Of a stretch of DNA of 48,820 nt, positions 19,392 through 29,584 are shown in pieces. The DNA comes from Fomitopsis serialis (taxonomy: Eukaryota; Basidiomycota; Agaricomycetes; Polyporales; Fomitopsidaceae). Numbering within the stretch: position 1 is the first letter of the stretch; every line of letters starts with the position of its first letter. The position numbers and the translations under genes are program-made. Location of the stretch: NCBI RefSeq assembly GCF_022376445.1, contig NW_025955259.1:1-48820 (forward strand). The letters run 5' to 3'. Under the pieces are notes generated by a model. It had not been told where the DNA came from and ran no database searches. It saw nothing but the letters and a program-made list of their open reading frames with translations.

Positions 19392-21272
19392 ATGGCGAAC
19401 TCCAATGAGTCCCTGTCCGAAGGTGCGCTACTTGCGAACACGCTGTCAAACGACGACTATGCACGACGGCACATCGGGCGCTCTAATGAAGAGGTCCTGT
19501 GCTGGACCTCTATCGCGACGCAGGCCCGACGGAGTCGTCCACCGGATCTCGAATCCATGTACAACTTGAATTCGACTCTCCCTGTGAACACGCTGCCAAA
19601 CGAGATCTTCATCGCCATCGTCTGCCTTGCTGCCCCGTCAAACGGCGACAGCTTGAGCGCCGTCGCCTTGAATCGGGTAACCAAGCTCATGGGTGTATGC
19701 CGTCATTGGAGAGACATGATCATCCATACGCCCCTCTTGTGGATGGACATCGACCTGTCCAAGAATATGCAGTTCGCGGAGCTCTGTTTGGCCCGGTCGA
19801 ACCGTGCCGCTATCAACTGGCGAATGCCTTTAACTCGTGGAGAACTACTGCCGCTCAACTGGTGCCTCGCCACTTGCTCCTTCCTCGTTTCACATCATAC
19901 ACGGATCAAACACATGCAGGTCCACTTCGGGGAAGACCTGGCGCCCATCGGGGCGACATACTGGCCACTATCGATCGTCTCTTTGCCCGCGCTGGTTTCG
20001 ATGGACCTGAAGATTACCCATGGGCATTCTTCGCAATGGATTCCGACTCCCGACCACCTCCCAAGTCTCCAACGGCTCTCACTCGAGGGTCTTACGGTGG
20101 ATGACACCCGTTTTCCCTTGTCGCAGTTGACATCCTTGAAGCTACGAGAGGTAGACTTCATCCCCAAGCTAAGCCTAGCCTCATTCCTGGATATGCTGCA
20201 AGGATGCCCACTGCTGCAACATTTCGTGTACGAAGATATCGCGAATGGGGAGGGGCTCGCCAACTCGCCCAACTCAGCGGACCTCAAGCGCGCGGTGTCC
20301 CTACCACATATGCAACACTTCCATCTGGATGCACTCTCATCCGATATCTTTCGTTTGCTCACGCACGTCTCATTGCCCAAGCAAGCCCGCCTCACGCTGC
20401 AACCAGGTTTCTTCGTCGTCCTCCCAGGAGAGGACGAGAATGTACCCTGGCTCAGTACCTTTTTGCCGCGTGACGCAGCGTATTGGCCGACTCTCAGGGA
20501 CATCACCCACGTAATGGCGTGGTGGGACGAGTACAACGGTCTTACTGTCCTTGGGGATGTGGTGCATACAGAATTCTGGGAGTCGCAGCCGTGGAAGTCT
20601 CCTTACTACGTGACTTCGGACGCCGATGATTTTGCCGTGGCGCCGTCACTTTATATATGGGATATAGTCGCGCTTTGGCCCCAAGACCAAGGCGGCGTCG
20701 ACGCGCCCCTTCTATGGGTCATCAAAGAGCTGAGCGATTTCTTCCCGGCATCTGTGAAGACGTTCGTCCTCCGCGGAGGAACACAAGAGATCGACACGGA
20801 GGTCTGGGCTAGGATGCTAGCGGCGTTCCCTGCTATCGAGCACCTCGAGATCATCGCGGAAGAAGACGCCATGCCCGACTTTCCTGCGGCGCTCGAGCCG
20901 ACATTCAGCGGAGACGTCCCCTGCCCTGGTCTGCGAGAGCTCGTCCTGCGGTATCAGCCAGGTGAGGTATCCGACCACAGTCGGCTGCTAGCTGTTCTTC
21001 GTTCAGCGCTCCAGCAGCGCCTCGAAAAGGGCTCGCGCTTGGCATCCCTCAGCCTTAAATGGGAGTGTAGAAGTGCTGATGACGTTGACGCCTTCACGGG
21101 GTCGGTGGTCAATCAGGTATTACCCGAGCTCCGGGAAAGAACGTTGGTCTTGTCAAGGCTTGTCGGTTCACTGAAGATGTGGGCTACCAAATGCCAGAGG
21201 CTGGAGATCTGTGGGATTGGCATCTGTTGGACATGTCGGATAACGGTAGTAAGTACAGCAGCGGCGCAGTAA
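19392..21272 (+). CDS. F-box protein paralogue 2
   Basis: Single-exon frame of 626 codons from ATG 19392, paralogous along its length to the broken gene at 14242-16040. The F-box is at about residues 62-118: LPVNTLPNEIFIAIVCLAA, then MGVCRHWRDMIIHTPLLWMD, the Leu-Pro...Val-Cys-Arg-x-Trp...Thr-Pro-x-Leu-Trp pattern of basidiomycete F-boxes. The rest has Leu-rich repeat-like units (HLPSLQRLSLEGLTVDD; FPLSQLTSLKLREVDF; CPGLRELVLRYQPGEV). It would act as the substrate receptor of an SCF ubiquitin ligase; the substrate is unknown. The last 35 or so residues (after VGSLKM) diverge from paralogue 1 and look out of frame, so a terminal intron or a small shift near 21180 is possible. Confidence 0.8.
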   Translation: MANSNESLSEGALLANTLSNDDYARRHIGRSNEEVLCWTSIATQARRSRPPDLESMYNLNSTLPVNTLPNEIFIAIVCLAAPSNGDSLSAVALNRVTKLMGVCRHWRDMIIHTPLLWMDIDLSKNMQFAELCLARSNRAAINWRMPLTRGELLPLNWCLATCSFLVSHHTRIKHMQVHFGEDLAPIGATYWPLSIVSLPALVSMDLKITHGHSSQWIPTPDHLPSLQRLSLEGLTVDDTRFPLSQLTSLKLREVDFIPKLSLASFLDMLQGCPLLQHFVYEDIANGEGLANSPNSADLKRAVSLPHMQHFHLDALSSDIFRLLTHVSLPKQARLTLQPGFFVVLPGEDENVPWLSTFLPRDAAYWPTLRDITHVMAWWDEYNGLTVLGDVVHTEFWESQPWKSPYYVTSDADDFAVAPSLYIWDIVALWPQDQGGVDAPLLWVIKELSDFFPASVKTFVLRGGTQEIDTEVWARMLAAFPAIEHLEIIAEEDAMPDFPAALEPTFSGDVPCPGLRELVLRYQPGEVSDHSRLLAVLRSALQQRLEKGSRLASLSLKWECRSADDVDAFTGSVVNQVLPELRERTLVLSRLVGSLKMWATKCQRLEICGIGICWTCRITVVSTAAAQ

Positions 21273-21978
21273 CGACTACTTGATTCGTCCATGAGCAGGT
21301 GTCATGCCCACCCAGAAGTACAATTCCCTGAAGCAATACAACACATTGTTTGCTCTGTCAACCGAGGCAAAGTATATGTAAGTACGATATCCGCACACGG
21401 TCATCAGGCAGTAGTCTGTTGTGCCGCCGACGAACTTTCAATCTACATCGGAGGCCACTGATGACAAACCGCGCCGGCGTCACTTCTGCGAACGGCATGC
21501 ATCGCAGAAGCATTCACGATGCTGTGCTGATCCGGGAACAATTGTACGTCGTGCCTAGAACTCTGAACATGTCGGTCGCCTCTTACCATTGCTAGGCTCT
21601 TTGGCCACAGAACCATGACACCGGTGAGATCCCGGCGGCATACTGGTAATGGAGGCCACAACGAACAGAAACATATGCCTCTTTTTAGGTATGGCGATCA
21701 GGAAGGTGGCGGGAAGAAGCTGGGAAGTACCGCCACCGTGACCCGAACAGGGCGAGAGCCTGAGTGGTTCCTAGCCTCGCACTCAGATCCACACCCGTTG
21801 AAGTGTGGTACTTCGTTCGCTGAGATACGTAGGAAGGCATGCGGTCTCCACGCGGCGTGGGCAATTGTTGGACAGGTGCAGCGAAGCTCTAAGGGGCTAT
21901 ATGACTCGCGAAGTACGTCCAGTTTGTCCGTCTCCCAGTCGTGTATCTGGGTGTCGAGCACATCCGAAGCTCTTGACT
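21273..21978. promoter_or_regulatory. Upstream region of DUF6533 gene A with blocks shared with gene D
   Basis: No gene. The block GGTGGCGGGAAGAAGC at about 21705-21720 and the following Thr/Arg-like run recur before gene D (GGTGGCGGGCAGAAGC near 29274). CATCGCAGAAGCATTC near 21501 resembles CATCGCGGAAGCACTTC near 29053. CAGGTGCAGCGAAG near 21873 resembles CAGCTGCAGCGAA near 29480. These are duplicated promoter/upstream sequences. Confidence 0.55.
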
Positions 21979-23708
21979 ATGTCTAACCAGGTAGCGGCGG
22001 CCATCTCGCAAGAGTACGTGATTCCGTGTTCAGCCGATTCCGTTCTTACGTCTTGTCTGTGCATCAGGTTCCTCGAGAACTGCTTCACCGTCTCCGCTCA
22101 AGGTAGGCCAATGCATTACACATACTCCTCGTCCACATCCCACTGAACTCTGCGCACTATCGTTGGAACAGCACTTTGTTGCTACGACTTCTTCCTGACC
22201 TTCACACGTGAAGTGCAGTTCATGTGGAAGCTCAAGCCCTCGATGGCCTCTATTCTCTTCTTCACCCTGCGCTACCCCGCGCTGTGTAACACCGTCTTGG
22301 TTGTCCTCGGCTATTTGTCTTGGGGAGGCTGGCAAAGCCAGTTGGTATGTGCTGTTCATCTCCAAGATGCGAACACTGACTCAACGATTTTTTCTATTCA
22401 TCTATAGAGGTGAGAGAGCATTTGGGTGGATCGAATGGAATCCTGAGTAACACATAGTTGCACTATCATGACGCGCCTCGAGATGGCGGGTGACGTCTTG
22501 GTCTTGACGAGCTCAGCTAGTAAGCATCTGTCCTTCCTCGCGCCTCCGACGCACGACTACAGTATCTGCGCCAGCTGATTAATAATCTTACCTAGTCTTC
22601 ACTGCTGTGCGCATATATGCGCTCTCGGCGCGGAGTAGGTGGCGTCTCGGGTTCTCGCTCGTCTTGGGTCTTATCAACCCGGTCATGTCCACGGTAGGTA
22701 TCACTATGATGCGTTCCATTGGACGTACGTGTACTGACTGACCTTCGTTTGGTTTGTAGTACACGTTTGTCCTCTCTGCGCCCTACCTCGCGCGCCTCAC
22801 GCCGCATTACCAGACGTGCGACATCGACACGCAGTTCCTAGGAGACATGTGAGCGATATCTAACATCCCCCTTCGGCGACTCGGCACTGACATGCGCTCC
22901 CTGAACCTGCAGCTGTGAGGACAAGTTCGTTTCCTCGTCCCTCCGCATGCTGACGACAGACCGCAATTCCCAGGGATGATGTGCGCGCGGGCGTCCGCAG
23001 TGATATTCGACGCCGTCGCTCTGCTCCTCACCTGGCTGAGCATCAAGCGTGTCATGAGGGCAGGCCGAAATGCGGCTGACTCCGAGTCGGATGATCGCTC
23101 TGCGATGGGGCTTGGCACTATGACAGTCGTTCTCATGAAAGACAGTACGTGTTCAAGGCCAATCCGTGGTTAGTACGACTGCTGATTACTTTGGTCTTGT
23201 CCCTGTTTCGCTGGTAGCTGCGGTGTATTTTGGGTGAGTAGTGAGAGGGCTGATAGTCGGAACAAGTTGTCATTGACGGAGACCGTAGCTTCCTCTTCGC
23301 GATCAACGCGCTGGGCATCGCGATTGGCTTGAGTCATCCCAAGGCAAGTCCCTCCTGCAGCCTGGTTTCTTACACACGCGGAAGGGATAATACCACCTCG
23401 CTCATCAGTTTCTCGATGCCGTATCGACCTGGAGTGCAGTGTATGTCCACCCTTTCCACTGACTTGTACTTCAGTATCAACTGAGTTGCTGCCCCTGCAG
23501 AATGACCTCAATCCTGCTTAGCCGGCTCATGCTCGACCTCCGGCAGGCAAACTCGAAGGACAGTGACGGCGGGACGTACATCTCAAGGGCGCTGACGACG
23601 ATGGTGTTCGATGGTACTCAATGTGAGCAGGAAGGACCCACAAGCCAGGAAGACTCGTTCGGGTCGGAGGAGAGTGACGGTGTGAATGAGGTGTTCAGGA
23701 CCCCTTGA
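21979..23708 (+). CDS. DUF6533 domain seven-TM protein, copy A
   Basis: Membrane protein of a family expanded in Agaricomycetes; function unknown, sometimes viewed as receptor-like. Thirteen exons: 21979-22013, 22068-22102, 22172-22344, 22408-22409 (2 nt), 22458-22519, 22596-22693, 22760-22848, 22913-22914 (2 nt), 22974-23144, 23218-23233 (16 nt), 23289-23343, 23409-23440, 23501-23708. Total 978 nt, 325 aa, frame exact. The DUF6533 core is CYDFFLTFTREVQFMWKLKP plus ASILFFTLRYPALCNT. Later hydrophobic spans include GDVLVLTSSAIFTAVRIYAL, LGFSLVLGLINPVMSTYTF, ASAVIFDAVALLLTWLSI, VYFGFLFAINALGIAI and TSILLSRLMLDLRQAN. The tail is acidic and Ser-rich. Without the two 2-nt exons the frame hits stops at once. 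The intron after exon 11 has a GC donor (23344). Confidence 0.88.
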
Positions 23709-24679
23709 ACGGACTCAGGCTATCGCTGGGATGGTAGAAGGTCTGAGGCTCCGCGTTTTCTCGGCTGAAAAGGACTGAGTTTGTTCATAGTACGGACCGC
23801 AAATAGGAGCACTGAGGAAAGTCAACGTGCAGCATGTCTTTTCTTGTCGTTCCCGCTTACCGAAACTAGATCTGTGACCGCGCGGCTTTCCAGCGCTTCA
23901 ATCAGAGCTTCGTACGGCGCTTCGTTGGTATCCTCAAGGCACGCAAGGCTATGTCCGGCTATGTACCCATGCGGCTACCATTGCTGCTTGTGGACAGTTG
24001 AGCCCCAACCAGCGCCCGGATACGACTTTCAAGTTTCAAGGACAGAAGCTGTTCGTCTTCAGTGTCCGTGGCAAGACATCGGTTTCCGACAGTGACAGAA
24101 CTGCTCCTTTGCAAATACGATATCTGTCTCGAATATCGACCTGCCATTGGTCGGGCAGCCTCCCGTTCAACACCGGAGCTTCCGGGTGCAATCCTCAGTG
24201 TCGAAGATTCAAGGAATGGCTCGGATGCTGTACAGCGCTCTATGTGCTCCGAGCGCCATCATATCGACGGCTCGAGGTCAGTATGCTTTTACGGCGTCTA
24301 CGCATCGCCTGCATGACCTTGTCAAGAGTCAATAACCTCAGTGCGGCGCCAAGGCATCGAAAGTCCACGGTTCAGTCACTTGGAAGGTGGCTCGATGAAA
24401 AACTGAGTATGTACTGACGGGACTGAGCGAGCGGGGAGTATGTTGTCTCATCAAGCGCCGTGCTTCACGCCCTGAGAGGGCGTGGCGTAGCATGCATTAC
24501 ACTGACCATGCCTAATCGTAAAGCGCTGTTGTTGTTTTTGATCGCCAATGCCGACGAAGACATAAAGACGTGTATGCTGCATATAGTCTCTACCTCACCC
24601 CAGGCTTCCGAACACTTGAGCTCTTTCTGCGTGGTAGTACCTCTGGTGTGAACATTGATCCCTACCTGGATTCATCATC
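23709..24679. other. Intergenic between DUF6533 A and B
   Basis: About 970 bp without a protein-like frame. It should contain the promoter of copy B. Similarity to the upstream blocks of A and D is weak by eye. Confidence 0.5.
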
Positions 24680-26446
24680 ATGTCGTCGAACCAAGTCGCG
24701 GCGGCTGTCTCACAAGAGTACGTGTTCTCCCTGGCTGCCAATTGTGTTGATGCTTACCTCTGCCACAAACCCTATCTCTGCCTTAGATTTCTGGAGAACT
24801 GCTTCACAGTTTCCGCTCAGGGTCAGTACAGCGACTTGGGCCACGTCCTTCATCCTCCACATCAACGCTTCATCGGGTTTCTAACCTAAATTTACCGCTC
24901 GCCGCACAGCGCTCTGCATCTACGACTTCTGCCTGACCTTCACGCATGAGGTGCAATTCATGTGGAAACTCAAGCCTTCCGTTGGCTCCGTCCTGTTCTT
25001 CACTTTGCGCTACACCGCACAGTGCAACACTATCGCGGTCGTCTTCGGCTATCTCTTCTCCGGCGTCTGGCAAGATGAGTTGGTGAGTACGCCCTTCATG
25101 ATTATCAGTGTAGCTGCCCAAGAACCAGTACTGACCAGCCGGTCATAACAGTGGTGAGTCAGTATGTCGTGTACACGAAGTTGAGCTGAGCGATATGTCG
25201 GCGCTGCGGTAGTTGTACACTTTTGGGACGCCTCCAGATGACAGGCGACGTACTGATTTTAACGAGCGGCGTGAGTAAGTGCTTTTTGTCTCTCCAAACG
25301 CGCAGGGCCTTGACCTCGCCTCCTTTAGTTTTCTCAGCCTTGCGCATCTATGCTCTTTCAAGGAAGAATAAGTGGCACCTTGGTGTCACACTCATACTAG
25401 GTCTAATAAATCCAGTATTGTCTGCAGTGCGTCGCATCCAAGTACCATGGATCCACCAGAAGGAGCTTACCTGACTTCGTGAACCGATGTACTGGCAGTA
25501 CACATTCGTTCTATCCACGCCTTTTCTCGCGCACCTTGCGCCAGGGCATCAAACGTGCTCCTCCGATGCGCAGCTCAGGGAAGACATGTGCGTGTCTCAA
25601 AATCTCCGACACGTTCAGAATTATGCACGCAACTGATGTCGTTGCAACCTTGATCACCTGCAGCTGTGGGTAATAACAATGTCTGTCGACTCAGGCTAAC
25701 GGTGACCCATTCTACACAGGGATGATGGTGGGGCGAGGGTCTGCGGTTATCTTCGACGCCGTTGCACTGGTCCTCACCTGGCTGAGTATTAAGCATGGGG
25801 TGAGCATAAGAAATCGGACTGACGGATCAAACGCGCCTCCCCGTGTCGTGTCGGGGATAGGGAACATGTCAATCGTTCTCATGGCGGATAGTACGTGTCG
25901 TACGCTTGCTTTTTGACCGAGAGCTGACACTACACTCGTGTACGGTAATATAGCGGCAGTCTATTTCGGGTAACTCACGTTCTGTGAAGTGTGCGGGCAT
26001 GTCCGCTAAGCCACGAGACAACAGGTTTCTAACTGTCATCAACCTCGTCGGCATCGCTTTTCGGAAAGTAAGTCTTCGAATTCCCGTTATACTGTGTTCC
26101 AATACTAACCATCTCTCGACTCGACTCATTAGGACCTCAACGCCGTGTCCACCTGGACCGTTGTGTACGTAGGCCTTTTCAGAAACCGCTGCATTGTCGA
26201 TGACTCCCCTCACCGATTATATTTCTCCTCAGCATGACATCACTCCTGCTCAACCGCCTCATGCTTGACCTCCATCAAGCAAACTCGGAGGGCCGCGACG
26301 GTGGGACATATGTCTCGCGCGCGTTTGCGTCAATGGTTTTCAGACTACCTTCTGCTGGAATGGAAGGGCCCGCGGGCCATGGAGACTCACTTGGTTCAGA
26401 GCCTGAGGAGAGCGAGCATGTGGATGAGGTGTTGAGAATCGCTTGA
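24680..26446 (+). CDS. DUF6533 domain seven-TM protein, copy B
   Basis: Same exon plan as copy A, beginning MSSNQVAAAVSQE at ATG 24680. Exons 1-3 are 24680-24717, 24787-24821 and 24910-25082. The 2-nt exons are TG at 25152-25153 and CT at 25664-25665. The DUF6533 core reads YDFCLTFTHEVQFMWKLKP and SVLFFTLRYTAQCNTIAVV. Further spans: GDVLILTSGV, HLGVTLILGLINPVLSA, SAVIFDAVALVLTWLSI, VYFGFLTVINLVGIAF, MTSLLLNRLMLDLHQAN. The first microexon differs from the other copies (TG for AG), giving CC instead of SC at the junction. The intron before DLNAVSTW has a normal GT donor, unlike A and C. The C-terminal tail is acidic (SEPEESEHVDEV) and ends at 26446. Apparently intact. Confidence 0.85.
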
Positions 26447-26879
26447 CAGACCCACTAGAGTAGCTTTGCCCATTGCTCACGGCTTTGTTAGGTATGCTCG
26501 CCGTGTTCAATATCATGACCCGTAGTCGAATCGCGGGACATGGCTCGAGAATTGAAATCGTTGATCTAATCAACAGCAACATCCCTAATAGGTGCTCACC
26601 GGTATCTACATGGCACAGTGCAAACACTGGTAGACGTGTCTTAGACTAGTAAGCAAGTTAATATATACAGCCCAGTCATCATGAACTGATGAGCCCTGTC
26701 TCAAACAGATGTTCTCAGAATGATATCATGACTGTCGCCAGTCAATGCATCGACGTATCTTGGCAGCCGCTGTGCATCTGCCCCCTGGCAGTGTCAAACT
26801 GCCAACAAGTACTTGAAGCTCGTGCCTGCATGCCGCTGTCCGCAAATTTGCTCCTCGCCGGCGTCGAGCCTACTCGACG
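26447..26879. other. Short intergenic between DUF6533 B and C
   Basis: 433 bp, the shortest spacer in the array; no gene and no recognisable motif. Confidence 0.5.
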
Positions 26880-28659
26880 ATGCCAAACGACATAGCAGTA
26901 ACCGCTGCCGTCTCACAAGAGTGAGGGTTCCCTTCATCTTACCAATTGACAATCACATATGTATAACTAAACCTGCCTTCAGTTTCCTCGGGAATTGCTT
27001 GATTGTCTCCGCTCAAGGTATATACCAGCAGTTCCGTCTCTTTGCTCAGTATAACTGACACGCGCACTGCCACTACTCTTGTCGACTCACATAGCGCTCT
27101 GCTGCTATGACTTCTTCCTGAATCTCACGCGCGAGGCGCGGTTCATGTGGAAGGTCCAGCTCTCTGTGGGCTCGATTATTTTCTTCACACTGCGGTACCC
27201 CATGCTATTGAACACGGTCGCCATCGTTCTCAGTTACCTCTCCTGGGGCAACTGGCAGAATGATCTGGTGAGTCCGCAACTGATGCTATGTTCTTGTCCA
27301 CGAATGTACCACCTTTGCTTGCGATGGCATGCTGACTAGCTTGGCAATGTACTCGTGTCTCCATCATTGTACAGAGGTGAGGGACCGTGCTTCCGTGTGC
27401 GAGTTGAAGAGCTCAACGTCAGATGATCAAAGCTGTACGGTCATGATACGCCTTGAGGTAGTTGGCGACATCTTGATCTTGATAAGTTCCGCAGGTAAGT
27501 ACTTGCCCTCCCCCAAGTTGTCGATGTCAACTTGAATTTTTAATCTTGCTTAGTCTTCACCGCAACACGTATCTTTGCTGTCTCTTGGCGAAGTAAATGG
27601 CGCATGGTACTCACGCTCATCCTTGGCTTGATTAATCCGGCGATATCCACGGTGCGTCACATACACACGGTTTGCAATCATCCGCGTTGTCAAGTTGACA
27701 TATGTGCATTCATTTCATGACATCGGCAGTACACGTTCATCTTGTACAAGCCCTACCTTGCGCACCTCGCGCTGCACTACCAGACGTGCGACATCGATAT
27801 GTCGTCCCCGGGTAACATGTACGTGTAGTACAGACTTCGCAAACAGTTCAGAGCAACTGCTGACGACATGCCTTTACCTACAGATGTGTATACTCTTTCG
27901 ACTTCACCAATGTGTCACTCACGTATTGTTGGTGACCGCTTGAACAGGGATGATGTGTGCACGGGCGTCCGCAGTGATCTTCGACGCCGTCGCGCTAGTC
28001 TTCACCTGGTTGAGTATCAGGCACGTGGTAAGCGCGAATACTCAAACAGATGGCTCAGGGGCGACGCACCGTTTAGTGGGCTCAAAGAGTATGCCACTTG
28101 TGCTCATGAAAGACAGTGAGTATGTACCTTTGATCCAAGTTGCACGGAGAACTCATTTCTGCATAATCAAGCTGTCGTGTATTTCGGGTAACCACATCCC
28201 GAGATCAGGTCATTTACTCTCGCTAAACGATGGACTGATAGGTTTCTATCTGTGATCAACGCATCGGGCATTGCTTTTCCAAAGGCAAGCCCTCACATTT
28301 ATTCTATGTTCCCGTACGAGGTCCACTCACTGAACGCTCGTCCCCGCTCACTAGTTCATCAATGCCGCGTCCACTTGGAACGCAGTGTACGCCTTCTCAC
28401 GCGCCACAGAAGTCATCCCTCACGCACTTGTGTGCCTCTTCACAGAATGACATCAATCTTGCTCGGCCGCCTAATGCTCGACCTACACCAGACGAATGAC
28501 TCCCACAGCGACGGCACATTCATCTCGCGCGTGTTGTCGACAATTACTTTCGACGGGCATTCTAGCTCGGAGTCAGATGTTGAATCTGCGGGACAGGTTC
28601 TTTTGCCCGAGTCTGAAGGCAGTGACACCGAACATCTTCGGCGTGACTTAGAAGATTAG
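26880..28659 (+). CDS. DUF6533 domain seven-TM protein, copy C
   Basis: Third tandem copy, starting MPNDIAVTAAVSQ at ATG 26880. The exon plan is the same as copy A, with 2-nt exons AG at 27375-27376 and AT at 27884-27885. The core reads CYDFFLNLTREARFMWKVQL and IIFFTLRYPMLLNTVAIVL. Later spans: GDILILISSAVFTATRIFAV, MVLTLILGLINPAIST, SAVIFDAVALVFTWLSI, VYFGFLSVINASGIAF, TSILLGRLMLDLHQT. The intron after exon 11 uses a GC donor (28285), as in copy A. The tail is Ser/Glu-rich (GHSSSESDVESAGQ) and ends RRDLED at 28659. It is the most divergent copy in the core (KVQL for KLKP) but the frame is intact. Confidence 0.85.
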
Positions 28660-29584
28660 GTGGTGGATCCGCCTTAGAGGGTACTGCCAGTCGTGCGTCC
28701 ATTCAGCACTCTATACCATGTGACCGATAGGTCCTAAGATCGTTGACGCTCTTCAGTTGTGTATGATCTGCGACGTTGGACAGTTGGATGCTGCCAGTAG
28801 TGACTGTCATGGAAATTGTCACTATTTTTCGGGAAACCATCCGGATCCATGATCCTTGACTCGTGGATCTGCGTCCTGTCTCGACGTCAATATGCTCATG
28901 TCCCGCGGATGGCGGCACCATCTCATGCTACTGTCTGATTGCGACGCGAAGGTAACGTCTGTCATCGCCTCAACCTGTCAATCTGCTTGCTATTTCACTC
29001 CAATACCTTCGGGGAGACTCCGCACCGGTGTCATTCCCGGACAGCTTTGAACATCGCGGAAGCACTTCGACAGAGGCTGTGCACTCAGGCGAATCTGCGG
29101 CGTTCCTTGGTCGTTCCGTACAGCTTGAATACTCGCTGGGCGACGATGCTGGATGCCTGGCTAGTCTCATAGATGGTAATCGCACTCAGGAATTGCGTTC
29201 GAGTCGTTTCAAATGCGACATACGGAGCTCGTGACCAGGAACGAACACCTCTTCTTGAGACGGTGGTCAGGAAGGTGGCGGGCAGAAGCCGAGTCACGCC
29301 ATTGAGACTGGACGAAAGCATGGGTGGTCCCTAACCTCGTGGTGAGCCCCACATCCATTTGAGATGTGTGGTACCGTGTGTGGCAGTGGCAGTGGCGACT
29401 ACTGATAGTCAGATTTTCTGATCAAGGTGTCCTCGGCCACCAGCAGTACGGTCCCTCTGCGGCGCTGATGGCCACTGGGACAGCTGCAGCGAATTTGAAG
29501 ACACACGGGCTTATATTACGCGGGAACAGATTGACTTCGCCGCCCCCTGTGCTGCTCGGTTGTGTTAGACCGCGATTCTTGACC
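28660..29584. promoter_or_regulatory. Upstream region of DUF6533 gene D, shares blocks with gene A upstream
   Basis: No gene. From about 29045 to 29500 the sequence shares several blocks with 21490-21890, in the same order, including GGTCAGGAAGGTGGCGGGCA near 29265. Points to duplication of gene plus promoter between A and D. Confidence 0.55.
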
